Positions 5,740 to 5,948 of a DNA stretch of 5,948 nt are shown here, one piece after another. Under the pieces are notes generated by a model. It was not told where the DNA came from and did not search any database. It worked only from the letters and a program-made list of their open reading frames with translations. The position numbers and the translations under genes were made by a program. This DNA comes from Ignavibacteriales bacterium (GTDB taxonomy: Bacteria > Bacteroidota > Ignavibacteria > Ignavibacteriales > Ignavibacteriaceae): contig PLNZ01000282.1 of the NCBI GenBank assembly GCA_003142915.1, positions 717 through 6,664 of the forward strand, read 5' to 3'. Within the stretch, counting starts at the first letter, position 1. The number at the start of each line of letters is the position of its first letter.

Positions 5740-5948
5740 ATGAATAATGATGTGATAATTAGACCGGCTACAGCAAACGACATTGATTTTGTCATAGAAG
5801 CAATAGTTGAATCTGAAAAGAGCGGTTCCAATATAATCAGTTCGTGCAACATTTTTGGTTTAACCGAAGAAAAGTTTAAAGAAATTATCAGGAAAGTTCT
5901 TTGTGAAAATGTTCCCAATTATGATTATTATCTTTCTGGTTTTATTAT
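5740..5948 (+). CDS. GNAT-family acyltransferase, N-terminal part (cut by window edge)
   Basis: An ATG at 5740 opens a frame that stays open to the right edge (69 codons). It begins MNNDVIIRPATANDIDFVIE, the standard opening strand and helix of GNAT N-acyltransferases (IRPAxxxDxxxI). It continues with an ESEKSG segment, an IFGLTEEKFKEII helix, and a YYLSGFI strand leading towards the acetyl-CoA-binding core, which lies outside the window. The catalytic region cannot be inspected. No strong Shine-Dalgarno precedes the ATG; the leader is almost pure A/T. Divergent from the ACP/KAS III/FabG operon, it is the obvious candidate to transfer the acyl chain made there to an amino group, perhaps an amino sugar. 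Ordinary acetyl-CoA-dependent acetylation is the main alternative. The opposite-strand frame at 5664-5918 is its shadow. Confidence 0.78.
   Translation, partial: MNNDVIIRPATANDIDFVIEAIVESEKSGSNIISSCNIFGLTEEKFKEIIRKVLCENVPNYDYYLSGFI

Noticed and set aside
5664..5918. Minus-strand frame of 84 codons
   Set aside because: It overlaps the GNAT gene antisense; the plus-strand frame has a clear family N-terminus and this one does not.

Overview
The window is AT-rich bacterial DNA. Promoter-like sites fit the TTTG-N19/21-TAnnTTTG pattern known from Bacteroidota, and genes are tightly packed with stop/start overlaps. I infer a member of the Bacteroidota/Chlorobiota/Ignavibacteria group, from composition and motifs only. 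The gene content looks like an accessory surface-polysaccharide or glycan-decoration locus that makes a short acyl group, not the housekeeping fatty-acid cluster.

Layout, right to left. At 5740-5948 (+) is the start of a GNAT-type acyltransferase, cut by the window edge. A 474-base divergent intergenic region (5266-5739) separates it from a minus-strand operon: a WDSL-type acyl carrier protein (5032-5265), two tandem ketoacyl-ACP synthase III (FabH-like) genes with intact Cys-His-Asn triads (3963-5024 and 2876-3928), and a FabG-like short-chain reductase (2130-2879). Gaps are 7 and 34 bases, then a 4-base ATGA overlap. Further left, on the plus strand, is a membrane-anchored SGNH/GDSL-type hydrolase or acyltransferase (760-2037). 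Beyond it, on the minus strand again, are a second and different acyl carrier protein (121-432) and the first codons of another gene (1-103).

The most interesting feature is a duplication scar. The junction between the fabG end and an ACP start occurs twice: intact-fabG/dead-ACP at 2074-2144, and dead-fabG/intact-ACP at 400-645. A 32-base identical block (415-446 = 2113-2144) carries the TGATG stop/start overlap in both copies. The stretch 432-645 is a decayed, internally deleted fabG, and 2074-2130 is a stub of an ACP gene. The oppositely oriented SGNH gene lies exactly between the two copies. This suggests that a fabG-ACP pair was duplicated, or recombined with a related locus, when the SGNH gene arrived, leaving one functional copy of each gene on opposite sides.

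Proposed joint function (inference): KAS III condenses an acyl-CoA starter with malonyl-ACP, FabG reduces the 3-oxo group to give a 3-hydroxyacyl-ACP such as 3-hydroxybutyryl-ACP, and the GNAT enzyme transfers the acyl group to an amino sugar or similar acceptor. The SGNH protein may add or remove O-acyl groups outside the cytoplasmic membrane.
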